DNA of 64,000 nt from Paraperlucidibaca baekdonensis (GTDB lineage Bacteria > Pseudomonadota > Gammaproteobacteria > Pseudomonadales > Moraxellaceae): NCBI RefSeq assembly GCF_003387535.1, contig NZ_QUNR01000003.1:186001-250000 (forward strand), written 5' to 3'. A model generated the notes under the pieces. That model was not told the DNA's origin. It ran no database searches and saw only the letters and a program-made list of their open reading frames with translations. The position numbers and the translations under genes were made by a program. Shown piece by piece: positions 41,069-48,597 of this stretch; within the stretch, counting starts at the first letter, position 1; each line of letters starts with the position of its first letter.

Positions 41069-41139
41069 GTCATTTAACTGACACTCCGGAGTCATTAAGT
41101 AAAGGCATTCTCATTAAAACCTATTGATGAGTACTCGCC

Positions 41140-42954
41140 ATGTTTCGCAAAAATGTATTAGCTAGCGCTATAGTAGTCTCATTATTTCTAACTGCCTGCG
41201 GTGGCGGTTCTAGCAGCGAGCCAGCGCAACCGGTGGCTGAAGTGACACCGAACGCCATTCAAATGAATTTCCTGGGGCGATACGAAAGCGGTGTGTTTGA
41301 GCAAAGTGCTGCTGAAATTCCGGCAGTCGATTTTGCCAGCAAGCGCGGATTTGTCGTCAATGCCCAAAAAGGCGCGTTGGACGTGCTTGATCTCAGTGCT
41401 CCTGCAACACCTACGTTTATCAGCTCAGTGTTAGTTAGCGCTATCAATGGCATCCCTGCAAACTCGGTAGTCAATAGCGTCGCCAGCAGCAATGGCTTAG
41501 TGGCCATTGCGATTGAGTCGTCACCCAAAACAGACCCTGGGTTCGTGACTATTTATCGGGCGAGTGATCTGACCTTGCTAGACTTTATTGAGGTGGGTGC
41601 ACAACCCGATATGCTGGTTTTTACTCCTGATGCTAAGCAACTGCTAGTGGCCAATGAGGGTGAGCCTGAAACTGATTATGTGCGCGATCCTGAGGGCAGT
41701 GTCACGGTTATCGATGTGACTACGCCGACCTCATTATCAGCCCGCACCGCAAGCTTTCGTGCCTTTAATGATCAAGTTGACGACCTTCGTCAAAAGGGGC
41801 TTCGCGTGTTTGGTCGCAATGCCACGCTGGCTCAGGATCTTGAGCCTGAATATATTGCGGTAAGTCCAGATAGCCAAACGGCGTATGTCAGCTTGCAAGA
41901 AAATAATGCGCTTGCTGTGGTTGATCTAGCTACCGCGCGCGTGAGTAAGATTTTACCGCTGGGCTATAAAGATCATGGCCAGATGGGCAATGGTTTTGAT
42001 GCCAGTGACAGAGACGGTGGTATGAATATTAATGTGCATCCTGGAGTCATGGGCATGTATTTGCCAGACGCTATTGCTGTTCGACAGTTTGCTGGTGTTG
42101 ATTATGTGATTACAGCGAATGAAGGCGACTCACGGGATTGGGGCAATTACCTTGAAGAGTCGCGCGTTAAAGACCTAGTGAGCGGTTCAAATGGCACCTT
42201 TTCGGATGCTCCGCTTGATCTCGCTGCACTAGCTGGTGGCGCCATTTTAAACCCTGCCACGTTTGCCTATTGTGGTGCGAGCATGACTTCGCCGGGCAAC
42301 TGCCGAGAAGATGACATTCTTGGTCGTTTGAAAGTGACTTGGACACAAGGCTTTCAGCGTAATGCCGATGGCTCACCCAAGTTATATCTCAGTAATGGCA
42401 CATTGGCGCCAATTGATACACCGCCAGCCGATACGCGCTTGATGTACGACACGTTATTTTCATTTGGCGCGCGAAGCATGAGTGTGTTTTTAGCCAATAC
42501 GGGTGAGTTAGTCTGGGATTCTGGTGATTTTCTTGAACAATACACCGGGGGCGATTTATGTCGCGCGGGTGTGTTGCGTGACACCTTGTGTCAAAGCTTT
42601 TTTAACAGTGGCCATGATGATGTAGCCCTTGATAACCGCAGTGATGACAAAGGTCCTGAGCCCGAGGGCATTGTACTTGGCCAAATTGGCGCTAAGACGT
42701 TTGCCTTTTTGGGCCTAGAACGTGTTGGTGGCGTGATGGCATTTGATGTGACAGACCCGAAGCTGCCAGTGTTCCAAGATTACTTAAACTCTCGTGATTT
42801 CTCAGTGACTAAGACTTCTAAGGATTCGGGCGATCTTGGCGCTGAAGGGCTAGCATTTATCCCGAGCGCGCAGTCACCAACGGGCAAACCGCTGTTGGTC
42901 ACTGGCCATGAAGTCAGTGGCACTACCAGTGTGTACGAGGTGACGGCTAAATAA
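41140..42954 (+). CDS. Choice-of-anchor I lipoprotein (beta-propeller-like)
   Basis: Secreted lipoprotein of 604 residues: signal SAIVVSLFLTACGGG with lipobox LTAC (Cys about 20, Gly at +2, so outer membrane expected), then a region of repeated beta-propeller-like blades (QPDMLVFTPDAKQLLVANEG; EPEYIAVSPDSQTAYVSLQE) and a C-terminal half matching the choice-of-anchor I family (ITANEGDSRDW; DKGPEPEGIVLGQIG). Some relatives are annotated as alkaline phosphatases or surface glycoproteins; no enzyme role is shown. Hand counts of two of its rows give about 43 and 52 % GC against 57 % in neighbours, hinting at transfer. It is monocistronic. Confidence 0.84.
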   Translation: MFRKNVLASAIVVSLFLTACGGGSSSEPAQPVAEVTPNAIQMNFLGRYESGVFEQSAAEIPAVDFASKRGFVVNAQKGALDVLDLSAPATPTFISSVLVSAINGIPANSVVNSVASSNGLVAIAIESSPKTDPGFVTIYRASDLTLLDFIEVGAQPDMLVFTPDAKQLLVANEGEPETDYVRDPEGSVTVIDVTTPTSLSARTASFRAFNDQVDDLRQKGLRVFGRNATLAQDLEPEYIAVSPDSQTAYVSLQENNALAVVDLATARVSKILPLGYKDHGQMGNGFDASDRDGGMNINVHPGVMGMYLPDAIAVRQFAGVDYVITANEGDSRDWGNYLEESRVKDLVSGSNGTFSDAPLDLAALAGGAILNPATFAYCGASMTSPGNCREDDILGRLKVTWTQGFQRNADGSPKLYLSNGTLAPIDTPPADTRLMYDTLFSFGARSMSVFLANTGELVWDSGDFLEQYTGGDLCRAGVLRDTLCQSFFNSGHDDVALDNRSDDKGPEPEGIVLGQIGAKTFAFLGLERVGGVMAFDVTDPKLPVFQDYLNSRDFSVTKTSKDSGDLGAEGLAFIPSAQSPTGKPLLVTGHEVSGTTSVYEVTAK

Positions 42955-42971
42955 CACGTAGAGCTGTGATG

Positions 42972-43006
42972 GGTGCATTTATGCCTTAGCATAGATGCAC
43001 CTTTTT
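42972..43006 (+). terminator. Strong terminator directly ahead of the dinB-alkB gene
   Basis: GGTGCAT-T-TATG / CATA-G-ATGCACC, a 12-bp stem with one T-G wobble and loop CCTTAG, then five T. It ends the choice-of-anchor gene. Its T-run stops 16 bases before the likely CTG start of the polymerase fusion, leaving almost no room for a separate promoter. Confidence 0.85.
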
Positions 43007-43022
43007 AATTGAGCAGTGGCTC

Positions 43023-44864
43023 CTGAACGCATCATCTAATCCCCTTCGCCGCATAGCCCACATCGACATGGATGCATTTTTTGCCTCCGTGACGCTGCTG
43101 CGCTACCCGCAATTGCGTGGCTTGCCGGTGGTCATTGGCGGCTCAAAAGTCACTAGTGCGGGGTCGCCAGCCGCGGCTGCAACAGACGCAACAGTGGTCA
43201 ATGCGCCCGAGCATTGGCCCATTGAGGCGTTTGCCCGGCTGCGCGATTACCGCGGCCGCGGCGTCATTACCACCGCCACCTATGAGGCTCGCCAGTTTGG
43301 TGTCGGCTCAGCCATGGGCCTGCAACGCGCCGCCGACTTATGCCCGCAGGCGATTTTATTGCCAGTCGACTTTGCCGTGGTGAAGGACTATTCGCAGCGT
43401 TTTAAGGCGGCGGTGATGGCCTTAGCACCGATCATGGAAGATCGTGGCATCGATGAGGTCTTTGTCGATATTAGCGAGCAGGTCGCCGAGGCCGGCGATG
43501 AGGCGGTCGCTGGCGCCTTAAAGCAGGCGATTTTGGCCGCCACCGGGCTGACCTGCTCGATCGGTGTGGCGCCCAACAAACTCATCGCGAAGATGGCCAG
43601 CGAGTTCAATAAGCCCGATGGCATCAGCATCGTGATGGAATCGGAGGTGGCCACGCGCATCGGTCCGCTGCATTGCAAGCGCATCAATGGCATTGGCCCG
43701 AAAACCGCAGCCAAGCTGAGCGCGATGGGCATTGAGCGCATCGAGCAATTGGCGCAAGTGACCCTTGAGACATTGCAGTTGGCCTTTGGCGCACACAGCG
43801 GCCAATGGCTCTATGAGGTTGCCCGCGGCATCGATGAGCGGCCGCTGCAAACGCAGCGGGAGGCGGTATCGATGAGCCGCGAAACCACCTTTGCGCGAGA
43901 TTTATCGGCGCAGGCCGATCGCGCCGAGTTAAGCGCGCTATTGGCGGATTTATGCCAGCGCGTGGCGACGGATTTGCAGCGTAAAGGCCGCGTGGGGCGC
44001 TGCGTGAGTGTGAAAATTCGCTACAGCGATTTTCGCTCGGTTACCCGCGATCAGACCATCGAGGTACCGACCGATGACGCTGAGACGATTCGCTATTGGG
44101 CGCGCCAATGTTTGAAGCGCGTGCCGCTTACGCTGCGCATTCGGCTGTTGGGCGTGAAGGTGGGGCAGCTGTCGCGCGCTGATGCACCTGCTGCAGAGCC
44201 AACCCAGCTGAGCTTGCTGACCGATGATACTGAGCTCAAGCACCAGGTATTCGCGCCCGGTGCTGTTTATATGCCGGTAGCGGCGCTCGCCGAAGCCCCA
44301 GCATTATGGGCTGAGCTACAAGCCTTGTTTGCCCATGCGCCGCCACGTCGACACCTGACCAAGCGCGGTTTTTACATGAGCTCGGCCATGACCGCGGTCG
44401 GTGAGTGGGGCTGGATTAGTGATCGCCGAGGCTATCGTTATGTGCAAAAAGATCCGCTCACCGAACAGCCGTGGCCGGCCATGCCGGCGCTATTTGCTAG
44501 GCTGGCCACACAGCTTGCCGCCGCCGCGGGCTACCATGCGTTTCAGCCGGATACCTGCATGATTAATGATTATGCGGTGGGCGCGGGCATGGGCCTGCAT
44601 CAAGATCGTGATGAGGCAGATTTACGCGCGCCCATTGTGTCGATTTCGCTGGGCTTGCCGGTGAGCTTTCAATTTGGCGGTAAAACCCGGCAAGATGGCG
44701 TGCAGAAAATGCGCTTGAGTCACGGCGATGTGGTGGTCTGGGGCGGCGAATCGCGATTGAATTTTCATGGCGTCTTGCCATTAAAGCCCGGTCATCATGA
44801 GCTGCTCGGCAAGCGCCGCATCAACCTAACGTTTCGGATGGCCTATGCGCACACCCGCCTGTGA
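43023..44864 (+). CDS. DinB (DNA polymerase IV)-AlkB fusion protein
   Basis: Single open frame joining a Y-family translesion polymerase to an AlkB 2-oxoglutarate/Fe(II) DNA dealkylase. DinB half: HIDMDAFFASV, a 35-residue insert after LPVVIGG, GRGVITTATYEAR, the acidic pair in RGIDEVFVDIS, GVAPNKLIAKMASEFNKPDG. A clamp-type motif QLSLL (residues 380-384 from the ATG at 43068) marks the joint and aligns with the AlkB N-terminus. AlkB half matches E. coli AlkB along its length: GYRYVQKDPL, HQD (H511, D513), LNFHG (H567), RINLTFRMA. The ATG at 43068 would drop the first catalytic Asp (HIDMD), so I start at CTG 43023 (Met-Asn-Ala-Ser...). alkA overlaps its end. Confidence 0.88.
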   Translation: MNASSNPLRRIAHIDMDAFFASVTLLRYPQLRGLPVVIGGSKVTSAGSPAAAATDATVVNAPEHWPIEAFARLRDYRGRGVITTATYEARQFGVGSAMGLQRAADLCPQAILLPVDFAVVKDYSQRFKAAVMALAPIMEDRGIDEVFVDISEQVAEAGDEAVAGALKQAILAATGLTCSIGVAPNKLIAKMASEFNKPDGISIVMESEVATRIGPLHCKRINGIGPKTAAKLSAMGIERIEQLAQVTLETLQLAFGAHSGQWLYEVARGIDERPLQTQREAVSMSRETTFARDLSAQADRAELSALLADLCQRVATDLQRKGRVGRCVSVKIRYSDFRSVTRDQTIEVPTDDAETIRYWARQCLKRVPLTLRIRLLGVKVGQLSRADAPAAEPTQLSLLTDDTELKHQVFAPGAVYMPVAALAEAPALWAELQALFAHAPPRRHLTKRGFYMSSAMTAVGEWGWISDRRGYRYVQKDPLTEQPWPAMPALFARLATQLAAAAGYHAFQPDTCMINDYAVGAGMGLHQDRDEADLRAPIVSISLGLPVSFQFGGKTRQDGVQKMRLSHGDVVVWGGESRLNFHGVLPLKPGHHELLGKRRINLTFRMAYAHTRL

Positions 44865-45489
44865 ATTTCTTCGCCGCCTCGATGCTGACTGGCGTGATTT
44901 GGTCGATGCCATGGGGCCTTGTCCTTTAGCCAATGCCGCCGCGCCGGCACGCGAGCCATGGCAGGCATTAGCGCGCGCGGTGGCGGGGCAGCAGGTTCAT
45001 GGCAAAGCCGCCGAGGCCATTTTTGGCCGATTTTTAGCGCTGTATCAGGCCCCGGAGTACCCACGCCCCGAGCAGGTGCTGGCCACGGAGCCCGATATCT
45101 TGCGCGGCTGTGGGCTGTCGGCGGCGAAGACGCGCGCCATTATTGCGCTGGCGCATGGCGCGGTCAGCGGTGAGGTGCCCAGCCTCGCACAAGCTCAAGC
45201 CATGAGCGATGACGCTTTGACCGAGCGACTCACGGCGCTGCCCGGCATAGGCCCATGGACCGTGCAGATGTTTCTCATGCACACGCTGCGCCGTCCCGAT
45301 GTCATGCCGGTGGCTGATTTTGGTGTGCGCGAGGGCTGGCGTTTGCTGAAAGGCTTAGATAAGCAGCCGACGCCAAAGGCGTTGCTCATTGAGGCCGAGG
45401 CGTGGCGACCGCATCGCAGTGCGGCGGCATGGTATTTATGGCGCGCCGTCGATAGAGTCAAAGCACAACAGCAGGAGTTTTCGCGATGA
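44845..45489 (+). CDS. AlkA-type DNA-3-methyladenine glycosylase II
   Basis: HhH-GPD base-excision glycosylase of 214 residues removing 3-methyladenine and related alkylated bases. The helix-hairpin-helix LPGIGPWTVQMFLMH and the catalytic Asp in MPVADFGVREGW are conserved, with WYLWRAVD near the end. It lacks the N-terminal AlkA_N and Ada domains, as in the short AlkA/Mag-like group. It starts 20 bases inside the DinB-AlkB gene, so the two are translationally coupled, tying bypass, direct reversal and excision of alkyl damage together. Confidence 0.92.
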   Translation: MRTPACEFLRRLDADWRDLVDAMGPCPLANAAAPAREPWQALARAVAGQQVHGKAAEAIFGRFLALYQAPEYPRPEQVLATEPDILRGCGLSAAKTRAIIALAHGAVSGEVPSLAQAQAMSDDALTERLTALPGIGPWTVQMFLMHTLRRPDVMPVADFGVREGWRLLKGLDKQPTPKALLIEAEAWRPHRSAAAWYLWRAVDRVKAQQQEFSR

Positions 45490-45692
45490 GCGATGAGCAA
45501 CGACCGACCCGCGTGAGTCCCTGGCAGGCCTTGGTGAGTGTATTTCGGGCGTGGTTTGGCGTGCAGACCGATGCCAATCGCCAACGCGATTTTGCCAGCA
45601 ATAACGCCAGCAGTTTCATCATTGCTGGCGTTATTTTTACGGTCGGCCTAGTGCTGGCGGTGGTGATTGCGGTCAATGCCGTGTTGCCGTGA
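45486..45692 (+). CDS. DUF2970 small membrane protein
   Basis: Protein of 68 residues: a polar N-terminus (SPWQALVSVFRAWFGVQT), the family's conserved stretch, and one membrane helix (SSFIIAGVIFTVGLVLAVVI). DUF2970 proteins are of unknown function. CAGGAG lies 9 bases before the ATG, and the start overlaps the alkA stop by 4 bases, so it is the third gene of the alkylation-repair unit. A 13-bp terminator-like hairpin lies within its coding sequence at 45600-45638. Confidence 0.82.
   Translation: MSDEQRPTRVSPWQALVSVFRAWFGVQTDANRQRDFASNNASSFIIAGVIFTVGLVLAVVIAVNAVLP
45600..45638 (+). terminator. Terminator-like hairpin inside the DUF2970 gene
   Basis: AATAACGCCAGCA (45600-45612) and its exact complement TGCTGGCGTTATT (45623-45635) enclose a 10-base loop; T at 45634-45638 follows. 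This has the form of an intrinsic terminator on the plus strand, yet it spans codons 39-51 of the DUF2970 frame. Confidence 0.6.
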
Positions 45693-45707
45693 TACCGCCG
45701 CGCAGGC

Positions 45708-46541
45708 TTAGGCGACCTGCGCGAGTTCATTGGCCTTTAGATCGGCCACACGCGCCTTTAATAAGTGCCGATTATCATGCTGCCACGGGTGGAAGCTGGG
45801 CCGGTAAAAATCCAAATACTCTGGAATGATGCGCGTGATCATGCCGGGTTTAAACAGCATGAACTTGGCAAAGCCCAAGGCCGCGCGCCAGTCGCTGCGT
45901 TTGCCATCGTGCTTAAGCAAGCTGTGCTGCATGCGCAGCGTTACCAACATAAAAAAGAAGGTTGCCTGCACCATGCCGCGCACGCGCAGCCAATAGTCGC
46001 CATCGACTTCTTGAAAGACATCGAAGGCCACGGATTTATGTTCGGTTTCCTCCACGGCATGCCACATAAATAGGTCGCCGACCATGCCATCGATATTCTC
46101 AATAACATCGGCTTGCTCAAGCATGAGGTTGGCCAAAATCGCGGTGAAATGCTCAAAGCCAACGGTCATCGCTAAGCGTTCGCGATCGCTGTAGCGTTTT
46201 TTGGCAAACTTCAGGGCATTTTTTACAAACTGGATTTTCTTCGCCAATGGTAGTTGGTGCTGGTCAATTAGCGCTTGATTAAAGGCCTCATGCTCTTTGC
46301 CATGATTGGCCTCTTGGCCTATAAACGCGCGAATATCTTTTTGCAATTTCGGGTCTTTAATCTGATCTTGAAAGTTGCGCACGGAGTCAATAAAAAAGCG
46401 TTCGCCATCGGGGAATGTGGTCGACAGCGCATTCATATAGTGCGTAATCCAGGCGTTGTCGCGGTACCAGTAGCGCGGCATCGGCGGGATGGCATAGTCC
46501 ATGCGGCGCACGCGAATCGGAATCGGTGTTTTGCTAGCCAT
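45708..46541 (-). CDS. PF10118-family predicted metal-dependent hydrolase (copy 2)
   Basis: Protein of 277 residues, paralogue of 22595-23464: TTFPDGERFFIDSVRNFQ, AFIGQEANHGKEHEAFN, VGFEHFTAILANLML and WHAVEETEHKSVAFDVFQ align with the first copy and supply the same His/Glu set. AAGGAG about 10 bases upstream fixes the ATG at 46541; the open frame back to 46694 runs into the divergent AraC gene. Function unknown; the regulator at 46660 may control it. Confidence 0.85.
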   Translation of the reverse strand: MASKTPIPIRVRRMDYAIPPMPRYWYRDNAWITHYMNALSTTFPDGERFFIDSVRNFQDQIKDPKLQKDIRAFIGQEANHGKEHEAFNQALIDQHQLPLAKKIQFVKNALKFAKKRYSDRERLAMTVGFEHFTAILANLMLEQADVIENIDGMVGDLFMWHAVEETEHKSVAFDVFQEVDGDYWLRVRGMVQATFFFMLVTLRMQHSLLKHDGKRSDWRAALGFAKFMLFKPGMITRIIPEYLDFYRPSFHPWQHDNRHLLKARVADLKANELAQVA

Positions 46542-46659
46542 GAGGTGCTCCTTATTGGCAATGAATACAGGCCCAAAAAATGCCTTATACCGACAATGCC
46601 TTGGCGCATGATCGTGAAGAAGGGTAAGGTAAGCCTTTAATCGGTCATTTGAGGCCAAT

Positions 46660-47691
46660 ATGACGTTGGCGCGCCACACCGCAGAGCCCACCATATCGGG
46701 ACATTATGTGCTGCAATTGTTCGCAGCGTTGCGGGCGCTGGGGCTATCGAGCGAGGCCTTAATGGCTAGTTCGCCGATCGCGCTAGATTCTTTGCAGGCC
46801 GATCAGCACTTGCCGTGGTCACAGTGTTTGCAGCTCATGCGCCACGCTCGGCTGCACACAGCCAACCCGCTGTTGGCCATTGAGCTAGGGCGTTTATTGA
46901 ATTTACGCAGCCATGGTTTTTTGGGTTATGCCGTGCTGTCATCGCGCACCATCGGCGAGGCCATCGATTTATCCATTCGCTACTTCCGCACCCGCACCAG
47001 CTTGTTTGCGCTGCGGCTGTTTCGTGAGGGCGATGATGCCGTGGTACAGCTCGATGAATGCGTGCCGCTGGGCGAGCTGCAGCGATTTTTTATTGAAGCT
47101 TTGATGACGCTGATGTTGGTCTGCGGCGAGCAAGTCACTGGCCGCGCGTTTATGGGTAAGTTGCGACTCAGCGTCTCGGCTGCGGCGCATCATGGCCAAT
47201 GGCGCGAGGTGCAACAGGCACGTATCAGCTTCGATAACGCCTTCAATCAAATTCGCTTTCCGCGTATTGGATTGCAGCTGCCCATTGCCCAAGCCGACCC
47301 ACAGCTTCTGGCCATGGCCACGGCGCAGTGTGAGCAAGAAATGCATCGGCTGCGGGACCACGGCGGCTTATTGCCGAGCGTAAAAATCTGGCTACGCGAG
47401 CAACTGCCAAATAATCCCACGCTCGAACAAGCCGCGGCAGCTCAGGCCATGTCAGCGCGCACCCTGCGACGACGCTTGGTGGATTTGGGCACCAGTTATC
47501 AGCTCATGATGGAACAGATGCGCCGTGGTCGCGCGGTGGAGTTATTGGTGCACAGCGAGGACTCGGTCGATGCCATTGCGCAAGCGCTAGGTTATGGAGA
47601 CCCATCGAATTTTGGTCGGGCGTTTCGACGCTGGACAGGCGCTTCGCCAAGGCAGTATCGCGAAGCACAACGGCCCAGCAAGACACACTAA
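46660..47691 (+). CDS. AraC-family transcriptional regulator
   Basis: Regulator of 343 residues with an N-terminal PF12625-type sensory domain (about 20-205, SHGFLGYAVLSSRTIGEAIDL split around 85-105) and two C-terminal helix-turn-helix units (AAAAQAMSARTLRRRLVDLG; SVDAIAQALGYGDPSNFGRA). It shares the plan of 83-1108. Divergent from the PF10118 gene 45708-46541 across 118 bases, so that gene is a candidate target. The esterase gene follows after 9 bases. Confidence 0.9.
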   Translation: MTLARHTAEPTISGHYVLQLFAALRALGLSSEALMASSPIALDSLQADQHLPWSQCLQLMRHARLHTANPLLAIELGRLLNLRSHGFLGYAVLSSRTIGEAIDLSIRYFRTRTSLFALRLFREGDDAVVQLDECVPLGELQRFFIEALMTLMLVCGEQVTGRAFMGKLRLSVSAAAHHGQWREVQQARISFDNAFNQIRFPRIGLQLPIAQADPQLLAMATAQCEQEMHRLRDHGGLLPSVKIWLREQLPNNPTLEQAAAAQAMSARTLRRRLVDLGTSYQLMMEQMRRGRAVELLVHSEDSVDAIAQALGYGDPSNFGRAFRRWTGASPRQYREAQRPSKTH

Positions 47692-47700
47692 GGAGACCCC

Positions 47701-48267
47701 ATGCACGAACTCGGCACGGTGATATTTCTTCATGGCTTAGAATCTGGCCCCGATGGTTTAAAAATCCAAAAAATGCGTGCTACCGCCGAGGCATTGGGCT
47801 GGCACACGCTGGCGCCCGATGGGCGTTTCAGTCGAGACCCACGCGCTCGTGCGGAGGCCGTGTTGGCGGCGTGGCCTAGTCAAGCACAGCGTGTGTATAT
47901 GGTGGGCTCGAGCTTGGGCGGTTTTGTCGCTGCATGGATTGCCGCGACACGTGCAGAGCCCATCAATGAAGCTCAGCCAGTGAGCCATTACGCCGATACA
48001 CTCTGCGGCTTATTGCTGCTGTGTCCGGCCTTTGATTTGCCGGGCTATCCGCTAGACCGTCCCAAGCAGGCCTTAGCCGGTGAGCAGATTGTGCTGATTC
48101 ATGGTCGCCATGATCGCGTTGTGCCGCTCAGCCATTCGCAACGTGCTGCGCACGCTTGGGGCGCTGAGCTGATCGAGGTGGATGATGATCATAGTTTGCA
48201 CAACAGCATCGACAGTATTTGCGAAGTCTTGGCGCAGCGTTTAGCGTGTGCGGCTACCAATAAATAA
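47701..48267 (+). CDS. YqiA/YcfP-like esterase
   Basis: Small alpha/beta hydrolase of 188 residues. Oxyanion segment VIFLHGLESGPDGLKIQKM, nucleophile YMVGSSLGGFVAAW, acid in VLIHGRHDRVVPLSH and His in EVDDDHSLHNSID make a complete triad. The family (UPF0227-like) has esterase activity on short acyl chains; the natural substrate is unknown. AGGAG precedes the ATG. Probably cotranscribed with the AraC gene. Confidence 0.85.
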   Translation: MHELGTVIFLHGLESGPDGLKIQKMRATAEALGWHTLAPDGRFSRDPRARAEAVLAAWPSQAQRVYMVGSSLGGFVAAWIAATRAEPINEAQPVSHYADTLCGLLLLCPAFDLPGYPLDRPKQALAGEQIVLIHGRHDRVVPLSHSQRAAHAWGAELIEVDDDHSLHNSIDSICEVLAQRLACAATNK

Positions 48268-48313
48268 GTGATTGGCGTTGGTTTAAACGCTGGTCGCCAT
48301 GTGGAGTGAATCA

Positions 48314-48562
48314 ATGAAAATACTGCTGCTGGCGCTGAGCCTCATTGCAACCCCGGTTTTTGCTGCTGAGTACGTCGCCAGTGGCGATTGGGCACCCACC
48401 CGTCAGACGGCGTGCCAACAGGCCACTGAATTAGCGGCGGCGCGTACCCCGCAAACGGTGCTCAGCAGCAGCTGTATTTGCGACAAAGGCGATCGCCGCT
48501 ATAGCTGCCTTGCCACCGTGGAGGTCAGTGACGCGCCCATCGCCGATCATTCATCACGCTAA
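48314..48562 (+). CDS. Small secreted Cys-containing protein
   Basis: Predicted periplasmic protein of 82 residues. The N-terminus MKILLLALSLIATPVFA is a clean Sec signal peptide with AxA-like cleavage before AEYVASG. The mature part has four Cys (QTACQQAT; SSSCICDKG; RYSCLATV), enough for two disulfides. I do not recognise a family. Starting at ATG 48314 puts the signal at the N-terminus; a frame from 48299 would add five residues. It lies 46 bases after the esterase gene and 35 before recC. Confidence 0.7.
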   Translation: MKILLLALSLIATPVFAAEYVASGDWAPTRQTACQQATELAAARTPQTVLSSSCICDKGDRRYSCLATVEVSDAPIADHSSR

Positions 48563-48597
48563 TAAACCACCTGCGCATTCACAGAGGACGTGAGTCG

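Noticed and set aside
43007-43022. LexA/SOS box ahead of the dinB-alkB gene
   Set aside because: No CTGT-N8-ACAG-like sequence in the intergenic region.
41140-45692. Mobile element or prophage carrying the alkylation cassette
   Set aside because: No integrase, transposase, terminal repeats or tRNA at either side.
48563-48597. Independent promoter or operator for recCBD
   Set aside because: Only 35 bases lie here, holding a ribosome-binding site; no convincing -10/-35 pair.
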